A stretch of 64,000 nt of DNA from Thiogranum longum. GTDB lineage: Bacteria > Pseudomonadota > Gammaproteobacteria > DSM-19610. Positions 1 to 12,714 of the stretch are shown one piece after another (position 1 is the stretch's first letter; each line of letters opens with the position of its first letter). The stretch lies in the NCBI RefSeq assembly GCF_004339085.1, contig NZ_SMFX01000001.1:2646573-2710572 (forward strand), read 5' to 3'. The position numbers and the translations under genes were made by a program. A model generated the notes under the pieces. The model ran no database searches. It was not told where the DNA came from and worked only from the letters and a program-made list of their open reading frames with translations.

Positions 1-300
1 GAGCTGCGCAATATTCTGCTGCGCGCCACAGCACTCAGCACCAATGGCATTATCACACCCGCAGAAATCTACCTTGATGTGCCCATCGAATCAGGGTATG
101 CCGAAACCACACACCCGATAGCGAACCCGGATGGCCCGGAACCTTCCATCAAGGGCCTGGAATCACAGTACATTGCCGAACTACTGGCCGAACACCAGGG
201 CAAGCGCGCCAAGGTTGCGCAAATTCTGGGGATCAGTGAACGGACGCTGTACCGTAAACTGAAACAATATGGCTTGCAGTCAATTGGCCGCTCTGCCTGA
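1..300 (+). CDS. sigma-54-dependent response regulator, C-terminal part
   Basis: The reading frame is open from the first base, so only the last 99 residues are present. The first residues, ELRNILLRAT, match the end of the AAA+ domain of NtrC-type activators, where the 'GNVRELRN' helix lies. A Fis-type helix-turn-helix follows at the very C-terminus (AKVAQILGISERTLYRKLKQ). Proteins of this family bind enhancer DNA and use ATP to open sigma-54 RNA polymerase promoters. The receiver or sensor domain is outside the window, so the signal it answers cannot be told. The stop lies 104 bp before argE, with no clear link to it. Confidence 0.85.
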   Translation, partial: ELRNILLRATALSTNGIITPAEIYLDVPIESGYAETTHPIANPDGPEPSIKGLESQYIAELLAEHQGKRAKVAQILGISERTLYRKLKQYGLQSIGRSA

Positions 301-404
301 ATCGGGCGACAGCATGTGTTTCCATGAAAGTGTAGTCTTGCGGATTATCCCTGCGGGGTTGTGACAGGCTTTTCCCGTTTTCCGATACGCGTTAGGCTGC
401 ACAC

Positions 405-1571
405 ATGCACAACACACCCGACCTGTTGGAAATGATCGATGGCCTGATCTCTGCACCTTCGGTGAGCAGTGTCAACGCCGCATTTGATCAGGGCAATCGC
501 CAGGTAATCGAACGGCTGGCCAACTGGCTGGACCCACTCGGCTACCAGGTCGAAATCATGCCGCTGGCGGGGCAACCGGACAAGGCCAACCTGATTGCCA
601 CGCTAGGCAGCGGCCCCGGAGGACTGGTACTGGCGGGGCACACGGACACCGTACCCTGGGACGAGGGTCGCTGGAATGTTGATCCGTTCAGCCTCACGCA
701 AAAGGACAATCGCCTGTACGGCCTTGGTACTTCGGATATGAAGGCCTTTCTTGCGCTGGCCATCGAAGCCGCAAGCCGGTTTGATGCCAGCCAGTTCCGC
801 GAGCCGCTGATCCTCATCGCCACGGCTGATGAAGAAAGCTCCATGGCAGGTGCCCGCGCTCTGGTGGATGCCAGGCGCCCGCAGGCCCGATACGCGGTGA
901 TTGGCGAGCCGACCGGATTGCGCCCGATACGCATGCACAAGGGTATCCTCATGGAGGCCATACACCTGCGCGGACGTTCCGGGCATTCCAGCGACCCCTC
1001 GCTTGGCAACAATGCGCTCGAGGGTATGCACAAGGTCATCGGTGAACTGATACGCTGGCGCACCGAACTGCAAGCCGGGCATCACAACCCGCTGTTCGAT
1101 GTACCGACACCGACGCTCAACCTCGGGCATATCCACGGCGGTGACAATCCCAACCGGATTTGCGCTGACTGCGAACTGCATATTGATCTCCGCCCCTTGC
1201 CCGGCATGGAAATCGAGGCCTTGCGCCATACCCTGCAAACCCGCCTTGCCGGTGTTATCGAAGGTAGCGGACTGGAGCTGGACTGCCATCCATTATTCGA
1301 AGGTACGCCGGCCATGGAGACAGATGCGGCTTCGGAAATTGTGCGTACAAGCGAGGTTCTTACCGGATATGACGCTACCTCCGCAGCCTTTGGCACCGAG
1401 GCGCCTTATCTCAACAGCATGGGCATAGATACCGTGGTGCTGGGTCCTGGCGATATCGACCAGGCCCATCAGCCAGACGAATACCTGGCTTGTGATCGCA
1501 TTGAGCCGACGCTTGAACTGCTCAGGCAACTCATCACACGCTTCTGTCTCGCACCCGGGAGCCGGACCTGA
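405..1571 (+). CDS. argE: acetylornithine deacetylase
   Basis: A 388-residue M20-family metallopeptidase that removes the acetyl group from N2-acetylornithine to give ornithine, in cytosolic arginine synthesis. Metal ligands and catalytic residues of the family are visible: HTDTVP (H79, D81), GTSDMK with D111, and ADEESS with E143/E144. Length agrees with E. coli ArgE. The gene lies 48 bp before argA on the same strand, so the first and a later step of the linear, acetylated arginine route are side by side. M20 members are hard to separate by motif alone; the argA neighbour makes ArgE the best choice over a succinyl-diaminopimelate desuccinylase. Confidence 0.9.
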   Translation: MHNTPDLLEMIDGLISAPSVSSVNAAFDQGNRQVIERLANWLDPLGYQVEIMPLAGQPDKANLIATLGSGPGGLVLAGHTDTVPWDEGRWNVDPFSLTQKDNRLYGLGTSDMKAFLALAIEAASRFDASQFREPLILIATADEESSMAGARALVDARRPQARYAVIGEPTGLRPIRMHKGILMEAIHLRGRSGHSSDPSLGNNALEGMHKVIGELIRWRTELQAGHHNPLFDVPTPTLNLGHIHGGDNPNRICADCELHIDLRPLPGMEIEALRHTLQTRLAGVIEGSGLELDCHPLFEGTPAMETDAASEIVRTSEVLTGYDATSAAFGTEAPYLNSMGIDTVVLGPGDIDQAHQPDEYLACDRIEPTLELLRQLITRFCLAPGSRT

Positions 1572-1619
1572 ACATGCTGCAGCTGTTTTTCGCGGCACGA
1601 AACCGGTAATCTGTCCCGC

Positions 1620-2969
1620 ATGCCCGACAAACAACTCCATAAGAAAGCGGACAGCTTCGTTGAAAATATCCGCCAGGCCGCACCCTATATCCAGGCGCAC
1701 CGCGGCTCGACCTTTGTGCTGATGTTCAGCGGCGAGGCCGTGGATGAGCATTTTGACCGTCTGGTACACGATATCGCGCTGCTACACACCTTCGATATAC
1801 GGCTGGTGCTGGTGCATGGCGCACGCCCGCAAATCGAACAACGCCTGAAACTGCGCAAGGCGAAAATGCATTATGTAAATGACTTGCGTGTGACTGATGA
1901 CGAGGCACTGGCCTGTGTCAAGGATGCAGTCGGCAGCCTGCGCGTTGAAATCGAGGCGCAACTTTCGATGAGTCTTGTCAACACCCCTACAGCCAATGCC
2001 CGCATCGGCGTCGCCAGTGGAAATTTTGTAATTGCCAAACCGCTGGGCATTCATGATGGCGTGGATTACTGCCATACCGGCGAAGTCCGGCGTCTGGATA
2101 CGGATGGTCTACGCCAGCAACTGGAGGCTGGCCGAATCGTGCTGCTGTCACCGCTCGGGTACTCACCGACCGGAGAGGTATTCAACCTGAGTGCCGAGGA
2201 AGTCGCCACAGCCGCCGCCATTGCGCTTCACGCGGACAAACTGATTCTGTTGACCGACAGCGGCAACCTGCGCGACGGCAGGCGGCGCCCGATCCGGCAG
2301 TTATCCCTGCAGGAAGCTGAAAAACTCCTGCATTCCCGGCGCAAGCTGGATCCCGACCGGGAACGGCACATACGTCATGCCATCGACAGCTGTCAGCGCG
2401 GTGTACACAGAACACACCTGGTGGACCGGCATGAAAACGGCGGACTACTCAAAGAGCTGTTCACGCGGGACGGTGTCGGCACCCTGATTAGCGCAGAAAC
2501 CTACGAAGGCATGCGCATCGCCGGCATTGATGATGTCGGTGGTATCCTGCAACTGATCACGCCGCTGGAAGCCAGTGGTGTGCTGGTGCGGCGTTCTCGC
2601 GAGATGCTGGAAATGGAAATTCACCACTTCATGGTTGTCGAGCGTGACGGCATGATCGTCGCCTGTGCAGCACTCTACCCTTACAGCGGCGGAGTTGCCG
2701 AACTTTCCTGCCTTGCCGTACACCCGGATTATCAAAAACAGGGGCGTGGCGACCAGCTACTCCAGGCGATTGAGCAACGCGCCGCACGGGAGGGTGTCAA
2801 ACGACTGTTTATCCTGACGACGCGAACGGCCCACTGGTTCCGTGAACGAGGCTTCCGAAGCGCGGCACTTGCCGACCTTCCCGTGAAAAGGCGGAGCCTG
2901 TATAACTACCAGCGCAACGCCAGGGTACTGATAAAAACACTTGAGACGCCCGGCAAGAGGCTGTCCTGA
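1620..2969 (+). CDS. argA: N-acetylglutamate synthase
   Basis: Makes N-acetylglutamate from glutamate and acetyl-CoA, the first step of arginine synthesis. At 449 residues it has the two-domain layout of classical ArgA. An amino-acid-kinase-like domain at about 20-290 normally binds the feedback inhibitor arginine. A C-terminal GNAT domain at about 300-440 carries the acetyl-CoA loop, seen as AVHPDYQKQGRGDQLL near residue 370. The ATG is 48 bp after argE. Start and length fit the gammaproteobacterial family without extension or truncation. Confidence 0.94.
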   Translation: MPDKQLHKKADSFVENIRQAAPYIQAHRGSTFVLMFSGEAVDEHFDRLVHDIALLHTFDIRLVLVHGARPQIEQRLKLRKAKMHYVNDLRVTDDEALACVKDAVGSLRVEIEAQLSMSLVNTPTANARIGVASGNFVIAKPLGIHDGVDYCHTGEVRRLDTDGLRQQLEAGRIVLLSPLGYSPTGEVFNLSAEEVATAAAIALHADKLILLTDSGNLRDGRRRPIRQLSLQEAEKLLHSRRKLDPDRERHIRHAIDSCQRGVHRTHLVDRHENGGLLKELFTRDGVGTLISAETYEGMRIAGIDDVGGILQLITPLEASGVLVRRSREMLEMEIHHFMVVERDGMIVACAALYPYSGGVAELSCLAVHPDYQKQGRGDQLLQAIEQRAAREGVKRLFILTTRTAHWFRERGFRSAALADLPVKRRSLYNYQRNARVLIKTLETPGKRLS

Positions 2970-3006
2970 TTTAATCAACCCGGGGAAACAGAAAAGGCGG
3001 AGCCAG

Positions 3007-3816
3007 GTGCAGCAAAAGCGGAAGGGCAGGAAACCATTGCGTATAGCCCAGATCACCGATACACACCTCTACGCGACTCCGGACGGTCGATTGCTGGGCC
3101 TCAACACACGTGATTGCCTTGAACAGGTCTTGCGCCTTGTCCGAAAGGACACCACCTTCGACCTGGTGGTCGCCAGTGGAGACCTTGCACACGATGGCAG
3201 CATGAGTGCCTACCTGGGTCTGCGGGAACAGGTCGGGCAACTCGGTATCCCTGCCTACTGCCTGCCAGGCAACCATGACGAAGCCGGCGCGATACGTGAA
3301 TACCTGGACGCCGGAGGCTTCCACTGCGTACGCAGCCACCTGGCCGGTGGCTGGCAACAGGTCTTTCTCGACTCCACCGTCGAAGGTGAGGATGGTGGAC
3401 ACCTGGCGGAAGGCGAGCTCGACGCGCTGTCACAGGCGCTCAACGCACACCCCGGCCTGCCAACCCTGGTCTGGTTGCATCACCAGCCCGTGCTCATGGG
3501 AAGCCGTTGGCTGGACACCATGGCCGTGGATAACCCGGATGACTTTTTCGCTGTCATTGACCGTCACTCTCAGGTACGCGCGATTGCCTGGGGACACGTA
3601 CACCAGGCATTCGATCAACGGCGTAACGATGTGCGCCTGCTGTCCTCCCCGTCAACCTGCCTGCAGTTCCTGCCCGCCAGCGAGGACTTTGCCGTGGATG
3701 AAATACCGCCCGGTTACCGCTGGCTGGAACTGCATCCCGACGGGAAGTTGCAGACCGGTATAACGCGCCTTGAACACATCCCCGGTCATATCGACCTGGC
3801 AGCAAGCGGTTACTGA
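3007..3816 (+). CDS. cpdA: 3',5'-cyclic AMP phosphodiesterase
   Basis: A 269-residue calcineurin-like metallophosphatase that hydrolyses cAMP to AMP. All metal motifs are present: DTH at 18-20, GDLAHDG from about 58, GNHDE at 88-92 and GHVH near 196. I chose the GTG at 3007 because GGCGGAG stands just upstream and family members begin close to the 'RIAQITDTH' strand. The frame is open back to a TTG at 2941, but that start would overlap the end of argA and lacks a ribosome site. The 3' end overlaps the convergent hydrolase gene by 7 bp. Confidence 0.85.
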   Translation: MQQKRKGRKPLRIAQITDTHLYATPDGRLLGLNTRDCLEQVLRLVRKDTTFDLVVASGDLAHDGSMSAYLGLREQVGQLGIPAYCLPGNHDEAGAIREYLDAGGFHCVRSHLAGGWQQVFLDSTVEGEDGGHLAEGELDALSQALNAHPGLPTLVWLHHQPVLMGSRWLDTMAVDNPDDFFAVIDRHSQVRAIAWGHVHQAFDQRRNDVRLLSSPSTCLQFLPASEDFAVDEIPPGYRWLELHPDGKLQTGITRLEHIPGHIDLAASGY

Positions 3817-4831
3817 GCCGGCAGCGGGTATCGCTCCATCAGGTACCCCAGGCAGTCCTGGCGAATCACCCTTTCGTCAAGCGTAAACATTGATGGCATC
3901 AGCGGTCGAGCTGTCTGTAACAAACCGTCTTTCATGGTGAAGTAACGTGCGGCCACTTCATTCCCCTGTTCATCGGATGCTTCCAGTGGCAAAGATGTCA
4001 CATCATTGAGATATGCCAGCGTACTACCGGCCGGCAACTCCCGGAAATTCAGATGGTCGAGGTCCTCGATAAAATTGATGTCCGCCGACACATCACCAAA
4101 ACCGAAACTGAAACTGCGTGGCACCCGCACAATCGCCACGGTATGAAACACGTCCACGTCATGGTCGGCGACCGGTTGATCGGGTAACGCGTTAAGGTGC
4201 AGACAGGCGTCGAGGAATTCCAGCGCGTGCTGCTCACCTGCCGCCTGCCCGACCTTGCCGCACTCGACCGTCACGGCCGGACATGTTTCGGAAAACGCCA
4301 GTGACTGCACGCCTTTTGGCCGTGTAAAATACACCAGTGTACGGCTGAACAGACTGGCCAGTTGTACATAACGATGATCAACGCGATTGATACAGGCGTA
4401 GTGGGGATTGATGCCGGTATTGTTGTGGACATCGACACTGGCGAACGGCCGGCGCTCACGCATAATGTCGAACACTTCGCTCATCATGCGCTTCTCCGGT
4501 GTGTCCTGGCACTCGCTGCCGGGCCACACCCGGTTGTAGTCGGGTTGGCCGGCAAGACGGCGTAGCCCGTCACGGGCCGCATCTACATTCCCGATAAACA
4601 GGCTCAGTGTGCGTGGCAGTTCACGATCATAATAACGCTGTAACAAGGCCTGTACCGCCAACAGGCCAGTCGTTTCGTTGCCATGCAATAGCACAGATAC
4701 AAACAGAGGGCGCTCACGCCGCCCCTGCAGGTGTACAAGCGTCGGGCCGCCAAGCAAGTCTGCGAGCTGTTCCGGTTGTGCATCGATAAAAGACTCAGGC
4801 AAGGTGTCCACCTTATGCAATATGCTACCCA

Positions 4832-4832
<1 letters not shown>
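3810..4832 (-). CDS. succinylglutamate desuccinylase/aspartoacylase family hydrolase
   Basis: A 340-residue zinc carboxypeptidase-fold amidohydrolase of the AstE/AspA family. Zinc ligands H50 and E53 are seen in LLHGNETTG, and the substrate-site DVHNNTGINP block lies near residue 134. Family members deacylate N-acyl amino acids. It is probably not AstE of arginine catabolism, since no other ast genes are near. The ATG at 4832 overlaps the stop of the upstream GCS2-type ligase as TGATG, so the two are translationally coupled. A GTG at 4844 is a less likely start. The coupling suggests that it acts on the product or a relative of the ligase product; the substrate is unknown. Confidence 0.75.
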
Positions 4833-7921
<3,089 letters not shown>

Positions 7922-8106
7922 GCATATTCCATAGTAAGCTTTGAGGTTATAAGGTGCATTATAACGATATGGCATGACAAATAACCGGCCCGGTTACCCG
8001 CTGGACAGCAGAATCAGAGGCGATTTTGCCTGAACAATTGAATATACTGACGCCTTGCGCGATTTTGGCGCATCCCGACTGAACCAGCCGAGCCGAATTC
8101 CTGTTT

Positions 8107-10446
8107 GTGAACATCCGAATCTTTCTCCTGATCATGGCGCTCGGCCTGCTTCCCGCACCGTACACTGCGGCCTCTTCCGACTGCTCCGGTTCCCTGCCTG
8201 GCTGGGCGTGCAGCGGTCTGGAACTGGCACAGGATATCGGTAGCAAAGACAAAAAATCGAACGACAAGAACTACCCCTACTACATCCATGAAGACCCCTA
8301 CCAACCCTCTTCTGCCTGGGCCGTCTGCCCACCGCAACCTTTGCAGGATTTTCAACCGGCCTTCAATGGTGATCCTGACAAGGCCCCGACCATGCTGATC
8401 GGGAATACGGCTATCCGGGAAACCGGTGGCAAGCTGACGCTAACCGGCAACGCCGAAATTACCCGTGCAGACAAGCGCCTGAAGGCGGAGCAAGTCACCT
8501 ATACCGAAGACAGTGAAGAAGTGCGGGCTGAAGGCAAGGTGCGTATTGACCAGCCGGATATGACCATGACTGCCGATCATGGCAGCTTCTGGCTGAAACA
8601 GAATCATGGCATCTTTTACGATACACAGTTCCGGCTCTATAGCCGCCATGCACGCGGCAGCGCCGAAACCTCCCGGCTGCTGGAACCCGGTATCACGCAG
8701 TTTGACAAAACCACCTACACCACCTGCGCCGACAACAGCAACGCCTGGATGCTGCGTGCCAGCGAGGTAACCCTGTACCAGGATGAAGGTCAGGGTGTTG
8801 CACGTCATGCCCGGCTCAACATCAAGGGCGTACCGGTAATCTACACCCCCTACTTGTCATTCCCGATCGACGAAAGGCGGAAAAGCGGCTTCCTGATACC
8901 AGGCTTCGGTTCCTCCAATCAGTCGGGCCTGGAGATTTCGCTGCCTTACTATTTCAATCTGGCCCCGAACTATGATGCCACCATGACGCCACGTTACCTG
9001 GAAAATCGTGGCGCACAGCTGAGCACCGAATTTCGCTACAAGTTCCGCCGCCAGGATGGCATTATCAACTACGAAATCCTGCCCAACGACGACCTCACGG
9101 GAGAAAACCGCAACCGCTTTACCTTCCGGGATACCAACCGCTTCGGACAGCACCTGACCACGCGTATCGACTATGACCGGGTTTCAGACAAGGATTACCT
9201 GAACGACCTGGGTGACTCACTGAGCCTGGCCAGCGCCACTCACCTGAGGCGATCAGCCCAGGCAGATTACCGGACCCGCTGGTGGCAGGCCGGAATACAG
9301 GTTGACGACTACCAGACCATCGACCGTACCATCGCCCCCGAGGACCGGCCCTACGAACGTCTGCCTGCACTGAGGCTGAATGCCAGCAGTCCGTGGCGTC
9401 CACTGGGTATCGACAGCAAACTGGATGCTACGCTGGTCAACTTTGACCAGGATGCACGTGTTACCGCAGACCGCTTCGACGCACAACCTGAAATCAGCTG
9501 GCCACTGCGCCGCAATGCTTTTGAACTGACACCACGGATTGGCGTCCGCCATACGGCCTACAAGCTTGACAACCAGAATGCCGGCATCAACAAGCAACAA
9601 CGCCGCACTACACCCCTTGCCAGCCTGGACGGGACTCTTTTCCTTGAACGCCCGCTGAACTTCGGGGACAAGCGCTACACCCACACCCTCGAGCCACGCC
9701 TCTGGTACCTGTATGTAAAGGGTGAAAACCAGGAAGACATTCCACTGTTTGATACCAGTGAGCCAACTTTCACCTACCGGGAGTTGTTCACCGAAAACCG
9801 TTTCAACGGTGCCGACCGCATGGGTGACGCCAACCAGGCGGCACTGGCGGTGTCGACGCGCGTACTTGATGCAGACACCGGCGCCCAGCTTTTCCGTGCC
9901 TCGGTGGGGGAACTGTTCTACTTCGCCAATCGAAATGTCACAATCGACAACAGCGCACCCAGGACGCGCAGCCGCTCCAGCGTCGCCGGTGAAATGGAAC
10001 TGGCACTGTCACGCTCCTGGCTGGGCAAGGCAGATATGGTGTGGGATCCTTACGACGGGCAGACTGAGCGCGGCAACCTGAGACTTCAGTACCGACCGGG
10101 ATACCGCAAGGTCGCTAACCTGTCCTACCGGTTCCTGCGGCAATCCCAGAGTCAGATAGACGCTTCTATCCTGTGGCCATTGACACCATCGTGGCATGTA
10201 CTCGGACGCTGGTACTATGACCTTAATGAATCCTCGGAACTTGAGACCATGGCGGGTATCGAATATGACAGCTGCTGCTGGGGTGTCCGGCTGATTGCCC
10301 GTGAATATATTGTTGCTGACGAGGATAAACCCCGACGCTCCATTATGTTCCAGTTTGTCCTCAAGGGACTGGCACGTATTGGCAATGACATCGAGTCAGT
10401 ACTGGAAGATGGTATCCTTGGCTACACCGACCGACCTGAAAACTGA
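8107..10446 (+). CDS. lptD: LPS-assembly outer membrane protein LptD
   Basis: A 779-residue outer-membrane beta-barrel that inserts lipopolysaccharide into the outer leaflet together with LptE. It starts at a GTG with a signal peptide (about 1-22). The OstA/LptA-like jellyroll follows at about 95-200, then a long barrel rich in alternating aromatic residues that ends in a phenylalanine-containing strand region. Disulfide cysteines are kept: a cysteine in TTYTTCADNS, and the adjacent pair C723-C724 in YDSCCWG, matching the CysCys pair of E. coli LptD. surA follows after 7 bp, and SurA is the periplasmic chaperone for LptD. Confidence 0.96.
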   Translation: MNIRIFLLIMALGLLPAPYTAASSDCSGSLPGWACSGLELAQDIGSKDKKSNDKNYPYYIHEDPYQPSSAWAVCPPQPLQDFQPAFNGDPDKAPTMLIGNTAIRETGGKLTLTGNAEITRADKRLKAEQVTYTEDSEEVRAEGKVRIDQPDMTMTADHGSFWLKQNHGIFYDTQFRLYSRHARGSAETSRLLEPGITQFDKTTYTTCADNSNAWMLRASEVTLYQDEGQGVARHARLNIKGVPVIYTPYLSFPIDERRKSGFLIPGFGSSNQSGLEISLPYYFNLAPNYDATMTPRYLENRGAQLSTEFRYKFRRQDGIINYEILPNDDLTGENRNRFTFRDTNRFGQHLTTRIDYDRVSDKDYLNDLGDSLSLASATHLRRSAQADYRTRWWQAGIQVDDYQTIDRTIAPEDRPYERLPALRLNASSPWRPLGIDSKLDATLVNFDQDARVTADRFDAQPEISWPLRRNAFELTPRIGVRHTAYKLDNQNAGINKQQRRTTPLASLDGTLFLERPLNFGDKRYTHTLEPRLWYLYVKGENQEDIPLFDTSEPTFTYRELFTENRFNGADRMGDANQAALAVSTRVLDADTGAQLFRASVGELFYFANRNVTIDNSAPRTRSRSSVAGEMELALSRSWLGKADMVWDPYDGQTERGNLRLQYRPGYRKVANLSYRFLRQSQSQIDASILWPLTPSWHVLGRWYYDLNESSELETMAGIEYDSCCWGVRLIAREYIVADEDKPRRSIMFQFVLKGLARIGNDIESVLEDGILGYTDRPEN

Positions 10447-10453
10447 GACCTGA

Positions 10454-11737
10454 ATGAAACTGATATCCCTCCTGCTGACTCTGGTATTTATACTGCCCGG
10501 ACAATTGCTCGCCAATGTGCCGCTGAACCACATTGTGGCCGTAGTCAACAATGACGTCATCCTGCAAAGCGAACTGGACAACCGGGAACGCCTTGTCATC
10601 GAACAATTACAGAAACAGGATGCACAGCTCCCGCCACAGGATGTCATGCGCAAACAGGTACTGGACCGCCTGATACTGGAAAACCTCCAGTTACAGATTG
10701 CCGAACGCTCCGGTATACGCGTTGACGATGAAACACTCAACGCCAACCTGCGCAGCATGGCCAAACAGAACGGGATGACATTGACTGAATTCCGCGAAGT
10801 CCTGGAAAAAGACGGCTTTGATTATGTCGCTTTCCGCGAGGAATTCCGTAACCAGATCATCATGAACAAGATACGCCAGCAGATGGTGGATAACCGCGTG
10901 CAGGTCAGTGAACAGGAAGTCGACAATCTGCTGGCCAGTGCCGCAGAGTTCAATGACCAGTCACGTGAATATCACCTGCTGCACATCCTGATTTCCCTGC
11001 CGGAAGCCGCCAGCCCGGAACAAATCCAGGCAGCAAAAAAACGTGCCGAAGACATCCTCGCCCGCCTCAAGGCCGGTGCGGACTTTAAACAGCTTGCCAT
11101 CGCAGAATCAGATAGTCAGACCGCTCTTGATGGTGGTGATCTTGGCTGGCGCAAGACCGGGCAGCTCCCCTCCTTCTTCTCCGATGTGGTCGGGCAGCTG
11201 AAAGCTGGCCAGATCAGCGATCTGATCCGCACCCCGAGCGGCTTCCATATCGTAAAAATCGAGGATATTCGCGGTGACGAACAACATACCGTCCATCAGA
11301 CGCAGGCCAGCCACATCCTGCTGAGGCCTGATGCGCTGGTATCGGAAAATGAAGTCAAAACACGTATCACCCAGCTTTACGACCGCATTATGGCAGGTGA
11401 CGATTTTGCCGAGCTGGCGCGCGCCCATTCACAGGACCCCGGCTCCGCCAGCCAGGGAGGAAGCCTTGGCTGGGTCAGCCCCGGCAAGATGGTACCTGAG
11501 TTCGAGAAAGCCATGAACGAACTTGATGTCGGTGAAGTCAGCAAACCGGTCAAGAGCCGTTTTGGCTGGCACCTGATCAAGGTACTGGACCGTCGCGACC
11601 ACGATGATACGGAAGCCTACCGCCGTGCGCGTGTTCGCGAATCGATCCGCCAGCGCAAAACTGACGAAGAACTGGAAATCTGGTTGCGCCGACTGCGCGA
11701 CGAAGCATACGTCGAGTATATCGATAACGGATCGTGA
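10454..11737 (+). CDS. surA: periplasmic chaperone/peptidyl-prolyl isomerase SurA
   Basis: A 427-residue periplasmic chaperone for outer-membrane proteins. It has a signal peptide (about 1-20, ending LLAN) and an N-terminal chaperone domain starting VPLNHIVAVVNNDVI. Two parvulin domains follow, at about 171-275 (HILISLPEAA to GFHIVKIED) and about 282-385 (SHILLRPDAL to GWHLIKVLD), then the C-terminal helix. It is 7 bp after lptD and overlaps pdxA by GTGA, the conserved lptD-surA-pdxA operon. Confidence 0.96.
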   Translation: MKLISLLLTLVFILPGQLLANVPLNHIVAVVNNDVILQSELDNRERLVIEQLQKQDAQLPPQDVMRKQVLDRLILENLQLQIAERSGIRVDDETLNANLRSMAKQNGMTLTEFREVLEKDGFDYVAFREEFRNQIIMNKIRQQMVDNRVQVSEQEVDNLLASAAEFNDQSREYHLLHILISLPEAASPEQIQAAKKRAEDILARLKAGADFKQLAIAESDSQTALDGGDLGWRKTGQLPSFFSDVVGQLKAGQISDLIRTPSGFHIVKIEDIRGDEQHTVHQTQASHILLRPDALVSENEVKTRITQLYDRIMAGDDFAELARAHSQDPGSASQGGSLGWVSPGKMVPEFEKAMNELDVGEVSKPVKSRFGWHLIKVLDRRDHDDTEAYRRARVRESIRQRKTDEELEIWLRRLRDEAYVEYIDNGS

Positions 11738-12699
11738 CCCTGCGTATTGCCATTACCACAGGCGAACCGGCAGGCATCGGACCGGAACTGTGCGCAACAC
11801 TGGATGCCAGTCTGTTTGACGCAGAGCTGGTACTGATCGGTGACCCGGAGCTTCTGGGTAACCGCACGGTAGCCGGTAAAACGCTAACAGACTTGCCGCT
11901 GTTCAACCCCGCCAGCTCGGCACAAAAAGGCCGGCTGTGCATAGCACCGGTTAACCTCAATACACCGTCACATGCCGGAACGCTCAACCCTGACAACGCC
12001 GGCTATGTCCTGCAGACGCTGGATACCGCGATTGAAGGCTGTCTCGATAAAACCTTCCAGGCCATGGTGACCGCACCGGTACACAAGGCTGTGATCAATG
12101 ATGCCGGCATCCCTTTTACCGGCCACACCGAATACCTGGCAGAAAAAACCGCGAGTACACAGGTCGTCATGATGCTGGCAACACCCGGCCTGCGTGTCGC
12201 CCTGGCGACAACACACCTGCCACTATCCGAAGTACCTGCGGCGATTACCGCAGACAACCTCGAAGCTGTCCTCCGCTGCCTGTACCGGGACCTGCAGCTA
12301 CATTTTCATATCAAATCGCCACGTGTGCTGGTGGCCGGACTGAACCCGCACGCCGGTGAGGGTGGCCACCTCGGATACGAGGATGACACCATCATCCGTC
12401 CTGTCATCGAGCAGCTGTCGGCCGAAGGTATGAGTCTCACCGGACCCTTGCCGGCCGACACACTGTTCACACCACCGTGGCTTGCCAAAACCGATGCCGT
12501 GCTGTGCATGTATCACGACCAGGGGCTGCCGGTCCTCAAGCATATGGGCTTTGGTCAGGCGATTAATATTACGCTGGGGCTGCCGGTTATCCGTACTTCG
12601 GTTGATCACGGCACCGCCCTGGAAATTGCCGGGACTCACCGCGCAGACCCTGGAAGCCTGGTAGCCGCCATACACTGCGCAATCGAGATGGCTGGCTGA
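11734..12699 (+). CDS. pdxA: 4-hydroxythreonine-4-phosphate dehydrogenase
   Basis: A 321-residue oxidative decarboxylase of pyridoxal-phosphate synthesis. It begins at a GTG that overlaps the surA stop (GTGA), with the typical start TLRIAITTGEPAGIGPE. The zinc-binding histidines are visible in TGHTEYLA, GLNPHAGEGGH and MYHDQGLPVLKH. Length fits the family (about 330). In many relatives the next gene is rsmA, but here an antiporter gene intervenes. Confidence 0.95.
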   Translation: MTLRIAITTGEPAGIGPELCATLDASLFDAELVLIGDPELLGNRTVAGKTLTDLPLFNPASSAQKGRLCIAPVNLNTPSHAGTLNPDNAGYVLQTLDTAIEGCLDKTFQAMVTAPVHKAVINDAGIPFTGHTEYLAEKTASTQVVMMLATPGLRVALATTHLPLSEVPAAITADNLEAVLRCLYRDLQLHFHIKSPRVLVAGLNPHAGEGGHLGYEDDTIIRPVIEQLSAEGMSLTGPLPADTLFTPPWLAKTDAVLCMYHDQGLPVLKHMGFGQAINITLGLPVIRTSVDHGTALEIAGTHRADPGSLVAAIHCAIEMAG

Positions 12700-12714
12700 T
12701 GCGCGGGGTATAAG